64,000 nt of DNA from Portunus trituberculatus (GCF_017591435.1 NC_059299.1:3759980-3823979); one strand, 5' to 3'. Counted from the stretch's first letter, positions 25,836 to 50,993 are shown. Numbers and translations: made by a program. The notes: generated by a model from the letters alone, not told the origin.

Positions 25836-27405
25836 TCTTGTTAGACTTCCATTACATACATAATTTTCTTGCCTTTCTGTAGTCTTATCCTAAATCCATA
25901 AGTTTGTATATTGGAATGAGGCAAACAGATCTGTAATCATTATTATTAGTATGTTTGGTGTTTGTTTCTCTGTGTGACACTATGTAGGGCTTTATGGCTA
26001 AAATGATACCAAAGTTGTTGTTTTTTTATGCAGGGGAAATTGGCTGAGGGCAATAAAGAATGGGGGGAAAAAAAGGCCCACTGGGTTGCCAGTTCCCCGT
26101 AAAGTTCATAAGAGTTATCCATAATATAGGGACAAATGTATGGCACTCAGTATTGTATGAAATTATGGGAAGGTTTAGGTTTATGGAAAATATGAGAGAA
26201 AAGACATAAGTTAAAAGTGAAGGACCAGTGTAAGCCAGAAACACTTGCATAGAGTGACACAGGACATTCTACTTTGGGCATTATTTACATTATGGATCCA
26301 TCACCTTGTTCTTGTTCTTGTTTGTGGTGTCAGCAGATCAAATCCTTAGCATGTACAAATGTTTCTTGTTTGTCAGGTCTTGTTTCAGATAGTTTTTGTT
26401 TCATTCATCAAACATTTACATGATTTATTCCATTTATGCAGTAGTGATCTGGATACACACACTCAGTCACTTATCTCTCTCTCTCTCTCTCTCTCTCTGG
26501 GATAGGTTTGATTATATTGTGGAAAATCACACATTTGCATATAGTACATTTATTTTTGGATGATTTCATTAGTGATGCAGTTTTTTTTTTTTTTTTTTTA
26601 TGTAAGAGGGAAAGACTGGCCAAGGGCAAAACAAATAATTAATAAAAATGGTCCACTCAGTTGCCAGTTCCCTTATAGTGCTGAAAGTGTGTGTGTGTTG
26701 TACAGGTGAATTCGTGTATTTTTATGTAAGATTTCTTACTGTATATATAACTAATTTTATAATATTACGCACGTCATATATTCATTATTGTGTAAAGTCT
26801 TTAATTAAGTAATATATCAATATAATACTGCACTGTTTTCTTATTAAGAAATGCCTGAATGTTTATTTCAAAATGTGAATGAAACACCACTTCAACGAAA
26901 CATGCATAAGATAATCTACCCATCCACACAGACACACACACCAAGCTAAGATTGAAACAGTGAATACATTAAAAGATTGCACTACATGGTTTTCACAGGA
27001 TAAAAGTGAAAATGCCACAGGCCGTAAGATGAATGGTGTTGACATACTACACTCGTCACTCGCTAGGTGGCACGTGGGGGGGGGGGGGAGGTGCGAGGGA
27101 AGAGGGGAGTCGTTTGAGTCGCGTGTTTGTTTACATCCGTCAGCTGACGGAACTCGTGACCGTCGGAGACTGCGAGTCACATCCAGCTTATCTGTATAGC
27201 TTGATTTATCACATCATGTTTAATTAAGGCATCCGTTGGTGTGATTTGCACATTGCGTAACATGCGCGGATTTGACGAGGTGACGATGATAACAGTTCTC
27301 TCTTTGAGGTGCGGCTACTGAAGTGTTGTATTGACTAGGTGTGTTGCGGGCGTGCCCCAAATCTTCTTATGTCCTTTCATTATATTGTGTAAGTTAGAGC
27401 GGAAG
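25836..27405 (+). other. Citron 3' UTR, intergenic region and BLOC1S4 promoter/5' UTR
   Basis: No coding exon recognised. Two dispersed-repeat copies lie at ~26030-26105 and ~26585-26680; the first contains an AATAAA that could end the citron transcript. The right part (27060-27405) is GC-richer, with a 13-base G run, an E-box CACGTG at 27071-27076 and a 16-bp perfect palindrome at 27136-27151; it probably contains the BLOC1S4 promoter. Confidence 0.5.
26585..26680 (+). repeat. Dispersed repeat (GCTGGCCAAGGGCAACA family)
   Basis: Poly(T), then ATGTAAGAGGGAAAGACTGG, CCAAGGGCAAAAC and GTCCACTCAGTTGCCAGTTC. A second copy sits at ~26030-26105. Confidence 0.6.
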
Positions 27406-28331
27406 ATGGAAGATAAACTACAGCAAAACAAGTTGTTGGAGCAAATGGCAAAAGACTACGCGCCTTACTTCAAAGTAGACAAGACAGCAGAGGTAATTAT
27501 GCGCCACTTTTTCGGTTAACTGCAGCCCACTCTCTAACTGTCTTATGTACACACAAATAAGATAGTATTGAACTTATAAGAAAAGATATATTCAAAGTGG
27601 CTTTCACGTTGTGTTGAGCAGGGATGAATTTATCTTCCAGAAAGCCCAGCTGGACTGCGAACTGGAGACAATGTTGATCCGTCTTGAGGAGTATGGAAGT
27701 TTGCTGGAACGAGTGAGTGATTCAACCTTAAAGTTCTCTATTTCTCAGTAAAAAAGAAAAAAAAAATAGATAAAATACTGTAGAGTTCTCTTATGTATGC
27801 AGAGTTTTGTAAGATAACTGTTGCAGAATGAGAATAGTTTTACTCTAGTTCATGTACTACAGTAGTTTTGTTAAAAGTTCACTTTTTTTTTTTTTTTTTT
27901 CTTTATCCGCTTTTAGACACGTAGTGAGAGTCGGCACACACTGGATGTCCTGGTTCCTCAAATCTATTCTCACTACCAGGTAAGGAATGCAGCGTTGGAA
28001 TAACAAACTAAAGAAAATTCTTATATAATCCTCTTGATGTATTCATAGCATATAGTTCAATGAATGGGAAAAATAGAAAAGGGAGAAAAAATATATATGA
28101 TTGTGACTTTACTTCCAGTCACTGCAGAGAACATTCCAGACCATTGACCAGCTGGAGGTACTGGTGGGAAGAGTGAAGGAAGACCTGACCAAGATGGAGA
28201 AAGCTGTGAGTAAAGCAGAAAGTCAGCTTGGGTCAACTCAAGGCTTCACCACAGTTATGAAGCCTTTCTTTTTTGTGAGTAAAGACAGTCTGCTAATGTT
28301 GCTTAAAAACTAACTACTACTACTACTACTT

Positions 28332-28386
<55 letters not shown>

Positions 28387-28414
28387 CACCACCACCACCA
28401 CCACCACCACCACC

Positions 28415-28497
<83 letters not shown>

Positions 28498-28534
28498 CAC
28501 CACCACCACCACCACCACCACCACCACCACCACC

Positions 28535-28584
<50 letters not shown>

Positions 28585-28649
28585 ATCATCTTTATTTTCT
28601 TCTTCTTCTTCTTCTTCTTCTTCTTCTTCTTCTTCTTCTTCTTCTTCTT

Positions 28650-28712
<63 letters not shown>

Positions 28713-29045
28713 CACCACCACCACCACCACCACCACCACCACCACCACTACCACTACCACTACTACATAAAAGAAACCTGCAGGTGTATATATTTAGAGT
28801 CAATATGATAAAAAGAGACTTATCCACACACTGTTCAGTCCTTTCAGTGTGATGTAAGAGGGCTCCATAATCCATGTTGTATTCCCACTCTCACATCTTT
28901 TATTCACACGTTTCAGATGTCTCACCAGGTTCAGGAGCGGCCATCATCATCACAGCTTACTTTTGAGCCGCCTGATATTTTTAAAACAGAAGATTATTTT
29001 GTGGAGGAGTTAGAAACTCAAACTTCTATATCTTCAAGAACATAA
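27406..29045 (+). CDS. BLOC1S4: Biogenesis of lysosome-related organelles complex 1 subunit 4, complete, 5 exons
   Basis: Subunit of the cytosolic BLOC-1 complex, which sorts cargo from endosomes to lysosome-related organelles such as pigment granules. Exons: 27406-27492, 27641-27712, 27917-27979, 28119-28274, 28917-29045; all joins are phase 0; 507 nt, 168 aa. Recognised by its order: KDYAPYF near the start, an amphipathic helical core (LETMLIRLEEYGSLLER, then IDQLEVLVGRVKEDLTKME, KAESQLG), and the C-terminal motif PDIFKTEDYF, which matches the PxLFRTEDYF tail of the vertebrate protein (cappuccino). No catalytic residues; the family works by coiled-coil packing. Human is 217 aa with a longer N-terminal extension missing here. 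No upstream in-frame ATG exists, so MEDKLQQ is the start. Intron 4 carries a large trinucleotide array. Confidence 0.88.
28314..28767. repeat. Compound trinucleotide array (CTA)n(CCA)n(CTA)n(CCA)n(CTA)n(TTC)n(CTA)n(CCA)n
   Basis: About 450 bp of sharply bounded blocks of CTA, CCA and TTC, with a single ATCATCTTTATTT interruption near 28583. In BLOC1S4 intron 4. The very long poly-Val or poly-Ser open frames on the minus strand are artefacts of it. Confidence 0.97.
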
Positions 29046-29046
29046 T

Positions 29047-29152
<106 letters not shown>

Positions 29153-29313
29153 ACTTATAGTGGATGCATTGATATTATTTATGAATGTGATAACTGAGAA
29201 CAAAAAGCCATAACTCACTATTTTCTTGTTATATACTTAACTTCTGCTAAGAAAGACAGCCTTATGTAAGTATTAAACTTAAAGATGTACCTATAATTCA
29301 CGAATGTACTTGA

Positions 29314-29319
29314 AATAAA
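29314..29319 (+). terminator. Candidate poly(A) signal of BLOC1S4
   Basis: AATAAA, the first canonical hexamer downstream of the BLOC1S4 stop codon. Confidence 0.5.
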
Positions 29320-29890
29320 ACTTAACAAAGATTGACATTAATCAACTTACATTAATTTATCCTATACCCAACTAGTCTTAATTCTTAGTCAATATCTGGT
29401 TGGCTACTCCTGTAGGCATAGTATATTGTCGCCAATTATTTGTGTCTACCCAGTGCATCATCTCCCTCCAGATCTAGCTATTTCATAACGCTTTCAATTC
29501 TACCTCGGCACTCTTCTTTTAGCGCATTTTTCAATATCTTTCCAGCATCATTCACTGTTTCCTGTAGTCTTAAGTTTGGACCACGAGTTTCCTCCAGCTG
29601 TTTATGTCCCTTGCATTTTTCTCTGTTGATCGCATTATTTGCAGTTATACCGCAAGTCCATCCCATTACTTGACTATCTGCTATGTCAATATTCCCTCAG
29701 TTGTTTTTATGTTTTTTTAATAGAGTCTCACCTGAACCATAATAACCACAATAGTTCCCCCTAAAGCCTGCTAGTTTTCTGCGGTAGCCGGCGGTAAGGA
29801 GGGGGAAGTCATGGACTGTGTGTGTTGACTCTTATGTATACCCATTTTTAACACCCCCTTCAGCTGCCATACGAGTCTTCATATATCGAA

Positions 29891-31433
29891 ATGGCGTCAA
29901 TATTGCCCAGAGAACTCACACGGGCGCTGGTGAGGACGAGAGGACTGTGTAGTGCGAGTATTGGAGGTGAGTTGAGATGGTACTCTGTCTTGTTATGTGA
30001 TGCTGTGTGTATTGTTCTGGGGTGGTGTGGGTGTTGTGGTGTGTGTTTGGTGATGTGTGGTGTGTGTGTGGCTAGTGAGAAGGTCTGGGTGAGTAAGTTT
30101 GTTTTGGTTTAATTGGTCGGAGAAACCGAAATCTCAAATTTAGCATTTCCTCGTAAGTCTAAGGAGACGAACATCCATATATGACAAAGAAAGGCTCTGT
30201 TGTGAATTTTTACCGAGAGTTGAGAAGCTGTTTGTTGTTGTGGCGGTGTACACATGTCAGGTGTGTGTACCAACCAGCTGTGGTGAGTCCGTCCAGTCAG
30301 CCAAGCCACCTGTACATGTCCCTGGTTGCTACCGAGCCTGGCGTGTGGTGCTGCTGCAGGACTAAAGCCAGTGCTGTTCTGCAGGATGCTACGAGGACAG
30401 GACAGTGCAGCGCCTGCTGGAGGGACTGCGGGCTGGGCAGAGGGCCAGCTTGGCTGAGGCCATCACACTTGTGGAAACCTCACACCCAAAAAAGAAGCAG
30501 CAGGCGGGGCAGCTGCTGGCGGCAGTGCTGCGGGATGCCAGGGAGCAGTATGCAGCGAAGGGCATGCCAGCCCTCAGCTTCAGGATAGGGCTGTCTGGAC
30601 CACCTGGAGCAGGAAAGTCTACCTTCATTGAGAGCTTTGGCAAGTTTCTGACGGCGCAGGGCCACCGTGTGGCTGTCCTGGCCGTGGACCCATCCTCGGC
30701 CACCACAGGTGGCTCACTGCTGGGGGACAAGACCAGGATGCCAGAGCTCTCTAAGGACCCCAATGCCTACATCCGGCCATCGCCGTCCCGGGGCCACCTG
30801 GGCGGGGTGACACGCTCCACCAATGAGGCCGTGGTACTGTGTGAGGCTGCCGGCCATGACGTGGTTGTAGTGGAGACTGTGGGTGTCGGGCAGAGTGAGT
30901 TCTCTGTGGTAGACATGGTGGACATGTTTGCCCTGCTGATCCCCCCCGGTGGTGGCGACGAGCTACAGGGCCTGAAGCGTGGCATTATGGAGATGAGCGA
31001 CCTGGTGGTGGTGAACAAGAGTGATGGGGACCTGGTGGCTGCCGCCCGCCGGATGCAGTATGAGTACATCTCAGCCCTGAAGTTCATCCGGCCCAAGAGT
31101 GCCTCCTGGAAGACACCGGTGAAGCGCATCTCCTCCCTAACGCAGGATGGCATCCCAGAGCTGTGGCAGGTGATGCTGGAGTTCCGGCACTCCATGGAGT
31201 GCAGCGGGGAGTTTGTGGGGCGCAGGAGGACCCAGCGGCGGGCCTGGCTGTGGACGCACCTCAAGGACAACCTTGTAGCTGCCTTCAGGGACACACCGGG
31301 CATGATGCAGAGGATACGAGAGGCAGAGGGACGGGCCATGGAGGGGGTGGTGTCCCCAGGGGATGCTGCAGACCAGCTGCTGCTCTTACATATTGCACAG
31401 CTTCAGAACGCTGTTAAGCCATCACAGACGTAG
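29891..31433 (+). CDS. MMAA: Methylmalonic aciduria type A protein (MMAA), mitochondrial GTPase, complete, 2 exons
   Basis: G3E-family GTPase of the mitochondrial matrix that loads and protects adenosylcobalamin on methylmalonyl-CoA mutase, in propionate and branched-chain catabolism. Exons 29891-29966 and 30385-31433; 1,125 nt, 374 aa (human 418). The N-terminus MASILPRELTRALVRTRGL is basic and acid-free after one Glu, fitting a mitochondrial presequence. Walker A GPPGAGKS at 97-104; AVDPSSATTGGSLLGDKTRM; RPSPSRGHLGGVT; ETVGVGQSE; base-recognition NKSD near 236; C-terminal helices. Exon 2 alone carries 93% of the coding sequence and is GC-rich, unlike the many short exons of its neighbours. 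The acceptor at 30381-30384 (TTCTGCAG) was chosen because an earlier CTGCTGCAG would shift the frame. First of three tandem genes for mitochondrial proteins. Confidence 0.95.
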
Positions 31434-31542
31434 CTCAAAAAATGTTAGAATAACAAAAAAACCTTATGATAATGTGAAATTTGATCCAGTATCTTTCTTC
31501 TCCTGAGATTATATCACAGTGTTCAATCTGAAGTGTATGTTT

Positions 31543-31604
<62 letters not shown>

Positions 31605-32460
31605 GATGTCTTTCAGTGACAAAGGTGTATTCCTGAAACTTGTTTTGTTAGAAAGTTATTAATAAGTTATTGATTATGAGATACGAATGACAAGAGGATT
31701 AAACAAGAAGTAAATGCAGGGACAGAGATAGACAGTAATGGTGATCGTTGTGAAGGAGAGTACAGTGACAGACAGTGTTGATGACAGTGTCATTATTTCT
31801 TTTCTTTGATGCATCTTGATTATGTCTCGTCAAAAATGGGAGTTTGAACAACAAGGTAGAAGGTATTAGAGGACCAAACATAGACAGCTGCAGGAATGTA
31901 TGATATTTGTATAGTGGCAATTGTTTATATCAAATCTTTTATAGTATTATGTATTATTTTGTGTAGGAACTTTCTTTACTGTACATATGTGTATAGTTTG
32001 AAATGAAGGGGTTTGTGTGTATTACATGTAAACTATCATGCAGTATTTATATAATGCACATAAATTTTCCAAGTTTAGTTTAGTGGGCTTGTATATAATT
32101 AAAGATTTTGGAGTATATGTATATTTAAAAATAAATTACATTACTTTCTTTCTCTGCATATTTTCTCAACAAAACAGCATCCATATGATTAGTGAAGGTT
32201 TGACGATGTATATGTAGTATCCTCTCAGGAAAGTGTCATAGTTGCACCGGGAAATTAATTGAGAGAGAGAAAGAGAGACTATGAGGGAGAGAGAGAGAGA
32301 GAGAGGGAGGAACAGACTATGAGAGAAAGAAAAAAAAAAAAAAAATAGACATTGTGAAAGAGAGTGAGAGAAAAGAGAACATCCAGGAAACCAAACTCTG
32401 GTAATCAAATGTAAAATCAATCTGACAAGTTTCCAAGCAGATTTAGATGTAAGAAATTCT
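31434..32460. other. MMAA 3' UTR / intergenic; mRpL16 exon 1 expected here but not found
   Basis: AT-rich, no conserved coding. AATAAA near 32130 may end MMAA. The first coding exon of mRpL16 (a short presequence ending in phase 1) should lie here. Two short ATG frames end in phase 1 next to GT (31821 MSRQKWEFEQQ and 32004 MKGFVCIT), but neither looks like a presequence and the donors are poor, so no exon is called. A short GA-rich patch lies at 32260-32310. Confidence 0.4.
31545..31601. repeat. (GT)n microsatellite
   Basis: About 28 GT units in the MMAA 3' region. Confidence 0.97.
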
Positions 32461-32830
32461 CAGTGAGTTTAGATTAGGTTAGGTTAGTCTGTCCCACCAC
32501 TAGACAGAATAGATACAGTTATTTACACTCATCTTTCCTTATCCCTCAGCTGCACCATGGACACAGAAAGCAGTCTGTAAGAAATTCCTTGTAAGTTTAG
32601 GTTAGGTTTCACTGTACCACCACTAGACAGATAGAATTCATTACTTACAGAGTGTTTTGTCCCCTCAGCTGCAGTATGGACACAGAAAGCAGTCTATAAC
32701 AAATTCCCTGTTAATTTAGGTTAGGTTTCACTGTACCACCACCTCTAGACATATAGAATTCATTATTTACACAGTGTTTCATGCTCTCAGCTGCAGTATG
32801 GACTCAGAAGGCAGGCTACAAGAACTTCCC
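32461..32830 (+). repeat. Three tandem ~120-bp units containing the mRpL16 exon 2 acceptor and exon start
   Basis: Each unit has a TTTAGGTTAGGTT-like stretch, CCACCACTAGACA, a (T/C)CTCAG acceptor, then GCAGTATGGACACAGAAAGC or a close variant. Acceptor-adjacent exon starts fall at 32550, 32669 and 32791 (spacing 119 and 122). Only the third continues into the L16 sequence. The first two stay open for ~13 codons in the same frame, and unit 1 then meets a GTAAGT donor at 32591. Confidence 0.85.
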
Positions 32831-34097
32831 AGTGCCTCCAAACTATGACCACATCCAGGTGCCCACTGAGAAGCAGAGACTGAAGTTCTACCAGAAAGTA
32901 CCGCAGTACCCGGGCAACATACGGCCACCCAAGATGACCAAGCGGCTTGATCTTATCCGAGGCGAGGAGGAGATCCACCGCGACCTGCTGCTCAAACAAT
33001 ATGGCATCGTTGTGAGTGGTGGTGGTGGTAGTAGTAGTAGTAGTTGGTAGTGCTGATAGTATGATAGTTTTTTTTTTTTTTTTTTTTTTCTATAGAAGAG
33101 GGGAAGCTGGCCAAGGGCAACAAAAAATATAACAAAAAAGGCCCACTTGATTGCCAGTTCCCTAAAGTAGTTTAATTGGTGGTGTGTGATAGAAATGAGA
33201 GTTTTTTGGAATAAAGATGGATAGACTGAGGTGGTTTGGGCATTTTAGAAGCAAGTGTGGTTCTGTTGTGCATGTTTAGTGGTTTTTGTGTGGTTAAGAT
33301 AGATAGGCTGAGGTGGGTTGAGCTTTTTAGAAGTGAGTGTGGTTCTGTGTGTGTGTTTGGTGGTGGTGGTGGTGGCTGTGTGTGTGATAATATTGAGGGT
33401 TTTGTGTGGTTAAGATAGATAGGCTGAGATGGTTTGGAGAAGTGAGTGTGGTTCTGTGTGTGTTTAGAACCACTGATAGTGTGTTCTAGGACATATAAAT
33501 AGAAAGATAACCATTTTAGATGCTTTGACCATTATGCAGTGTAGGAAAAAGAAAACCAATCACATTTTCCTCAACACTCAGGCCAGAAGAGGAGGAATGC
33601 TTCGCCATGGTCACATAGAGATGATCCGAATGACCATTGCCAGAAAGATTGACATGAGTAAGATGTTTGCCATATGGCGGATTGATGCCCCCTGGAAGCC
33701 CATCACCAAGAAGGGGCAGGGTAAGCGGATGGGTGGTGGGAAGGGCTCCATCGACCACTATGTCACCCCCATCAAGGCAGAGCGTGTCATTATTGAGGTT
33801 GGCGGCAAGTGTAGCTTTGAGGAGGTGAGTTCCTACACTTTGAAACCATTACTCTTAAACTAACCCCAGGTCTTCCCTCACTTACCTACCAGTGCATCTC
33901 TTCCACAGTCTGTTTCTGAAGTATATCTTAATCACCAGCTCACTTGACATCATATCATCTTAAAAAGTAAATAATAGCAAGATTCACAGCATTAATCACC
34001 AGCTCACTTGACATCATATCATCTTAAAAAGTAAATAATAGCAAGATTCACAGCATTACTGCTACTGCTACTGCTACTGCTACTGCTACTGCTACTG

Positions 34098-34141
<44 letters not shown>

Positions 34142-34417
34142 GCTACTGCTACTGCTACTGCTACTACTACTACTACTGCTACTGTCTTCTTCTCTTCACA
34201 GGTAAAGCCATTCCTGTCTGTTCTGGCGCACAACCTTCCCTTCCCGGCTGATGCAGTGAGTCACGAGACACTGTTGGCCAGAAGGGAGGAGGAGGAGAGA
34301 CTGGAGAGGGAAAACCTAAACAGATACACCTTCAAGTACCTCATCCAGAATAACATGATGGGTTGCCACTCTTGGGTGAAGAATATTGACAAAATCTACT
34401 ATGGGAAGTACACGTAA
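32791..34417 (+). CDS. mRpL16: Mitochondrial ribosomal protein L16 (uL16m), 5'-partial, 3 exons seen
   Basis: Component of the large subunit of the mitochondrial ribosome, near the peptidyl-transferase centre and A-site tRNA. Exons seen: 32791-33011, 33582-33824, 34202-34417; 680 nt, 226 complete codons plus stop, starting in phase 1 so a short upstream exon is required. Recognised by arthropod L16 features in order: AGYKNFPVPPNYD, RPPKMTKRL, RRGGMLRHGHIEMIRMTI, MFAIWRIDAPWKPITKKG, the uL16 signature KRMGGGKGSIDHYVTPIKA, EVGGKCSFEE, and YLIQNNMMGCHSWV ending YGKYT. The presequence and start codon are missing from this reading. AATAAA at 35175 is a candidate poly(A) signal. Second of the tandem mitochondrial genes. 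Confidence 0.93.
33068..33165 (+). repeat. Dispersed repeat (GCTGGCCAAGGGCAACA family)
   Basis: Poly(T), GGGGAAGCTGGCCAAGGGCA, A-rich centre, GGCCCACTTGATTGCCAGTT. The best preserved copy here, in mRpL16 intron 2. Confidence 0.65.
33930..34057. repeat. Perfect 64-bp tandem duplication
   Basis: Two identical units, 33930-33993 and 33994-34057, each starting AATCACCAGCTCACTTGACA and ending TTCACAGCATT. In mRpL16 intron 3. Confidence 0.95.
34056..34192. repeat. (CTGCTA)n/(CTA)n array
   Basis: Hexamer and trimer repeat directly following the 64-bp duplication and ending just before the pyrimidine tract of the last mRpL16 exon (34202). Confidence 0.96.
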
Positions 34418-35332
34418 CTCAAGGAAGGAGGAGAGGGAAGGAGAAGAGGTAGTGTTATGAATCTTGGTTTATGTGTACTTCTGGTAGGATTTGAAGTGAT
34501 AAGAAGTGTCATTTCAAGATCTACTTCAGGGAATACATGTAACTAGAGAAGGGAATGAAGGAGAAGGAAGGAAGGAGGTGGTGGGCAAGTGCTGTTATGA
34601 ATCTTGTTTGTTTTGTACTTCTATTGAGATTTGAGGTCATATGAAGTGATGTATATGCTCTACATGGTGTAAATATAGACTTAAGTGATTTAAAGAGATG
34701 AAATTATGTGCAAACTTTGAATAATGAAGAGAACATGAGAGATTTTTGTTTCTGTGCATATATGAAACCTAAATTTTTGTCTCTTAAGAGGTTTTGTGAG
34801 ATGTTGACCACCATATGAAGGAAACTTCAGAAATGATGACCACAATTTGAAACACCTCCATACTGCACCTCCATTATATTTAAAAGGCTCTACTTGAAGC
34901 TGCAAGTTCTATAAGGCTATTTATTTTATGGTTCTAGTTATGAATTAGTAAGATTTATATATCACTTGAGAAGCTGGCTAATCCTATGTAGCCTTGGAAA
35001 GTAGTTGTGGTGTGAGATGAAGTCGTTTCTAAATATGAGTTTTAGAGTTGGGAGGTGGAGGAAGCACAAGGTAAAAGGAAGGAAGCTGAAAGTAAGAAAG
35101 GATGTTGGTTTTAAGAGAGAGAAAGAGGAAACATGAAAAAAAAGGAAAGTAAAGTATAAGAAACAAGCAAATATAATAAAGCCAAATAAGTCAATAAGCA
35201 TCAATAACAACTAAAATAACTATATGAAGAAAGAAAACTAGAAATGAAACCCCGTACAAAAGACTAAACTACCACCGACACCATCATCATCATCAGGAGA
35301 AGCAGACGGCGAGAAGAGTGAGAGACAGAAAA
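34418..35332 (+). other. mRpL16 3' UTR and PDHX promoter region
   Basis: No gene recognised. Two loosely similar blocks after the L16 stop (34420-34500 and 34540-34640, sharing GTGTTATGAATCTTG) suggest a local duplication. AATAAA at 35175-35180 is the likely L16 poly(A) signal, only ~160 bp before the PDHX ATG, so PDHX must start transcription close to its coding sequence. Confidence 0.5.
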
Positions 35333-48684
<13,352 letters not shown>

Positions 48685-49044
48685 GCTCAGTACCACAACC
48701 TGAAGGCGACAGACTTTTTTGTTACTGTGCAGATGTATAAAGGTTTATGTTCCATCATCTTTGGTTCTCAGATGTGTGGAGTGAGTTAGCACAATAAGAA
48801 TTTATGTACAGTCATATTACAGTTTCTTCTACCTATCTATGAGACTGAGAAGGACTTGTGGGGAGTCAGTTAAGGGGAAAATGAGTTCTTTTCTGCAATT
48901 TCTAATATCTGTGAGGCTAGAAAAATCTTTGTGGGAGGGGAAAGCAAGTCATCTTTTTAGAATTTCTTTGAGGCTCAGAAAGGCAGAAAAGGGAGGAAAT
49001 CTCGCTGGAAACATGAAAAGCCATCCAGTCTTTATAATAGGGAC

Positions 49045-49050
49045 AATAAA
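49045..49050 (+). terminator. Candidate poly(A) signal of PDHX
   Basis: AATAAA 360 bp after the PDHX stop; an ATTAAA at ~49276 is an alternative. Confidence 0.4.
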
Positions 49051-49483
49051 CAGGTCAAAATCCCATGAGAATTCAGTTGGCCCTGATTACTTTTTTGCCT
49101 ATCTCACCCAAGGGAAACAAAGCCTCGTGTCCTTCACAATCTGTTCCCCCAGTTCATTCACTCTTGTACGTCTTTCCTTTTCTGGTCACACCACCACTCC
49201 CAAAGCAACACTGGGTACACAATTTGGTTACCTTTAACTCTGAATTGTTATTGTATATATTGTAAAGGTTCTATATTAAATTATAAAACTGAATTTGTCT
49301 TTCCATTAACACCTACATGGGAAGACAGCCAAGTGCAATAACAAACACCGTGTGACCTCAGCGTTGAGTGGCCACCTCCTATCAGGTCACAGTGAAGTCG
49401 CAGTCCATGGAGTCCTGCGGCGAAACGTCAGAGGTCACACAAGTCACATTGGGATAGTAATAATAGTAGTAATATTAGCACAA

Positions 49484-49589
49484 GAGAAGGAGGAGGAGGA
49501 AGAGGAAGGGAGGGAGGGAGTTAGGAAGGAAGGAAGGAAGGAAGGAAGGAAGGAAGGGAGGGGGGGGAGGAGGAGGAGGAGGAGGAGGA
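49484..49589. repeat. Purine tract (GGA)n(GGAA)n(GGA)n
   Basis: Homopurine run of GAGGAGGAGG, AAGGAAGGAAGG and GAGGAGGAGG blocks; could form triplex DNA. Confidence 0.9.
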
Positions 49590-50256
49590 CATATCAAACT
49601 TAAAAATGTCCATAAAACATGACAAACTGTCTTAAAATGCCCTCAAAACCTGCCAAACTTTCTTAAATTGCATTCAAAATCTGCCAAACTCTCTTCATAT
49701 ACCCTCAAAACACACCAAACTATCTCAATATGCCCTCCAAACTGTCTTAAAATGCCCTCAAAACATGTCAAACTGTCTCAAAACATGCCAAACTGTCTCA
49801 ATATGGCCATAAAACATGTCAAACTGTCTCAAAATACCCTCAAAACATGCTAAACTGTCTTAAATTGGCTCTTAAATTGCCCTCAAAACATGCCAAACTC
49901 TCAAAAATTCTCAAAACATGTCAAACTGTCTTAAAATGCCATCAAAACATGTCAAACTGCCTTAAAATGTCCTCAAAACATGTCAAACTGTCTTAAATTG
50001 CCCTCAAAACATAACAAAGTCTTAATATGCCATCCAAACTTGCCAAACTGTTTTAAAATGCCCTCAAAAGATTTCAAACTGTCAAAATGCCCTCAAAACA
50101 TGCCAAACTGTCTCAGTATGGCCATAAAACATGACAAACTGTTTTAAAATACCCTCAAAACATACCAAACTGTCTAAAATGTCCTCAAAACATGCCAAAC
50201 TGTCTAAAATTACCCTTAAAACATGCCAAACTGTTTAAAAATACCCTCCAACAAAT
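49590..50256. repeat. ~31-bp minisatellite, about 20 copies
   Basis: Units resemble TGCCCTCAAAACATGTCAAA followed by CTGTCTTAAAA, with many point differences and some shortened units. Confidence 0.9.
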
Positions 50257-50437
50257 GCACTTACAATTCACTAAAAAAACATTGTATACACCGATACCAA
50301 CACCACACCACAAAACACACCCCACACACACCCGACACACACACAAACCACTTAAATAACTCAAAACTAACCAATATATAAAAAGCTCACCCAAAACACA
50401 CTACAGACATCCAAGTTACCAATATCTTCCACACACA

Positions 50438-50884
<447 letters not shown>

Positions 50885-50993
50885 TCATGAGCCCTGCTCC
50901 ACACAAAAACTACTTAAAACATTCAATATTAACTGAAAACACTAAAATCACCATGAAACACTTAAAAATGACACCAAACACACACACACACAC

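Noticed and set aside
28303..28875. Long poly-Val/poly-Ser/poly-Glu open frame on the minus strand
   Set aside because: It is only the translation of the CTA/CCA/TTC trinucleotide array in BLOC1S4 intron 4.
30181..30588. Extra upstream coding of MMAA in the intron (frame at 30181)
   Set aside because: Different frame from the GTPase domain; the exon 1-exon 2 join at 29966/30385 gives the in-frame presequence.
49590..50256. CRISPR-like array (regular ~31-bp units)
   Set aside because: Units are contiguous with no distinct spacers and the genome is eukaryotic; it is a decayed minisatellite.
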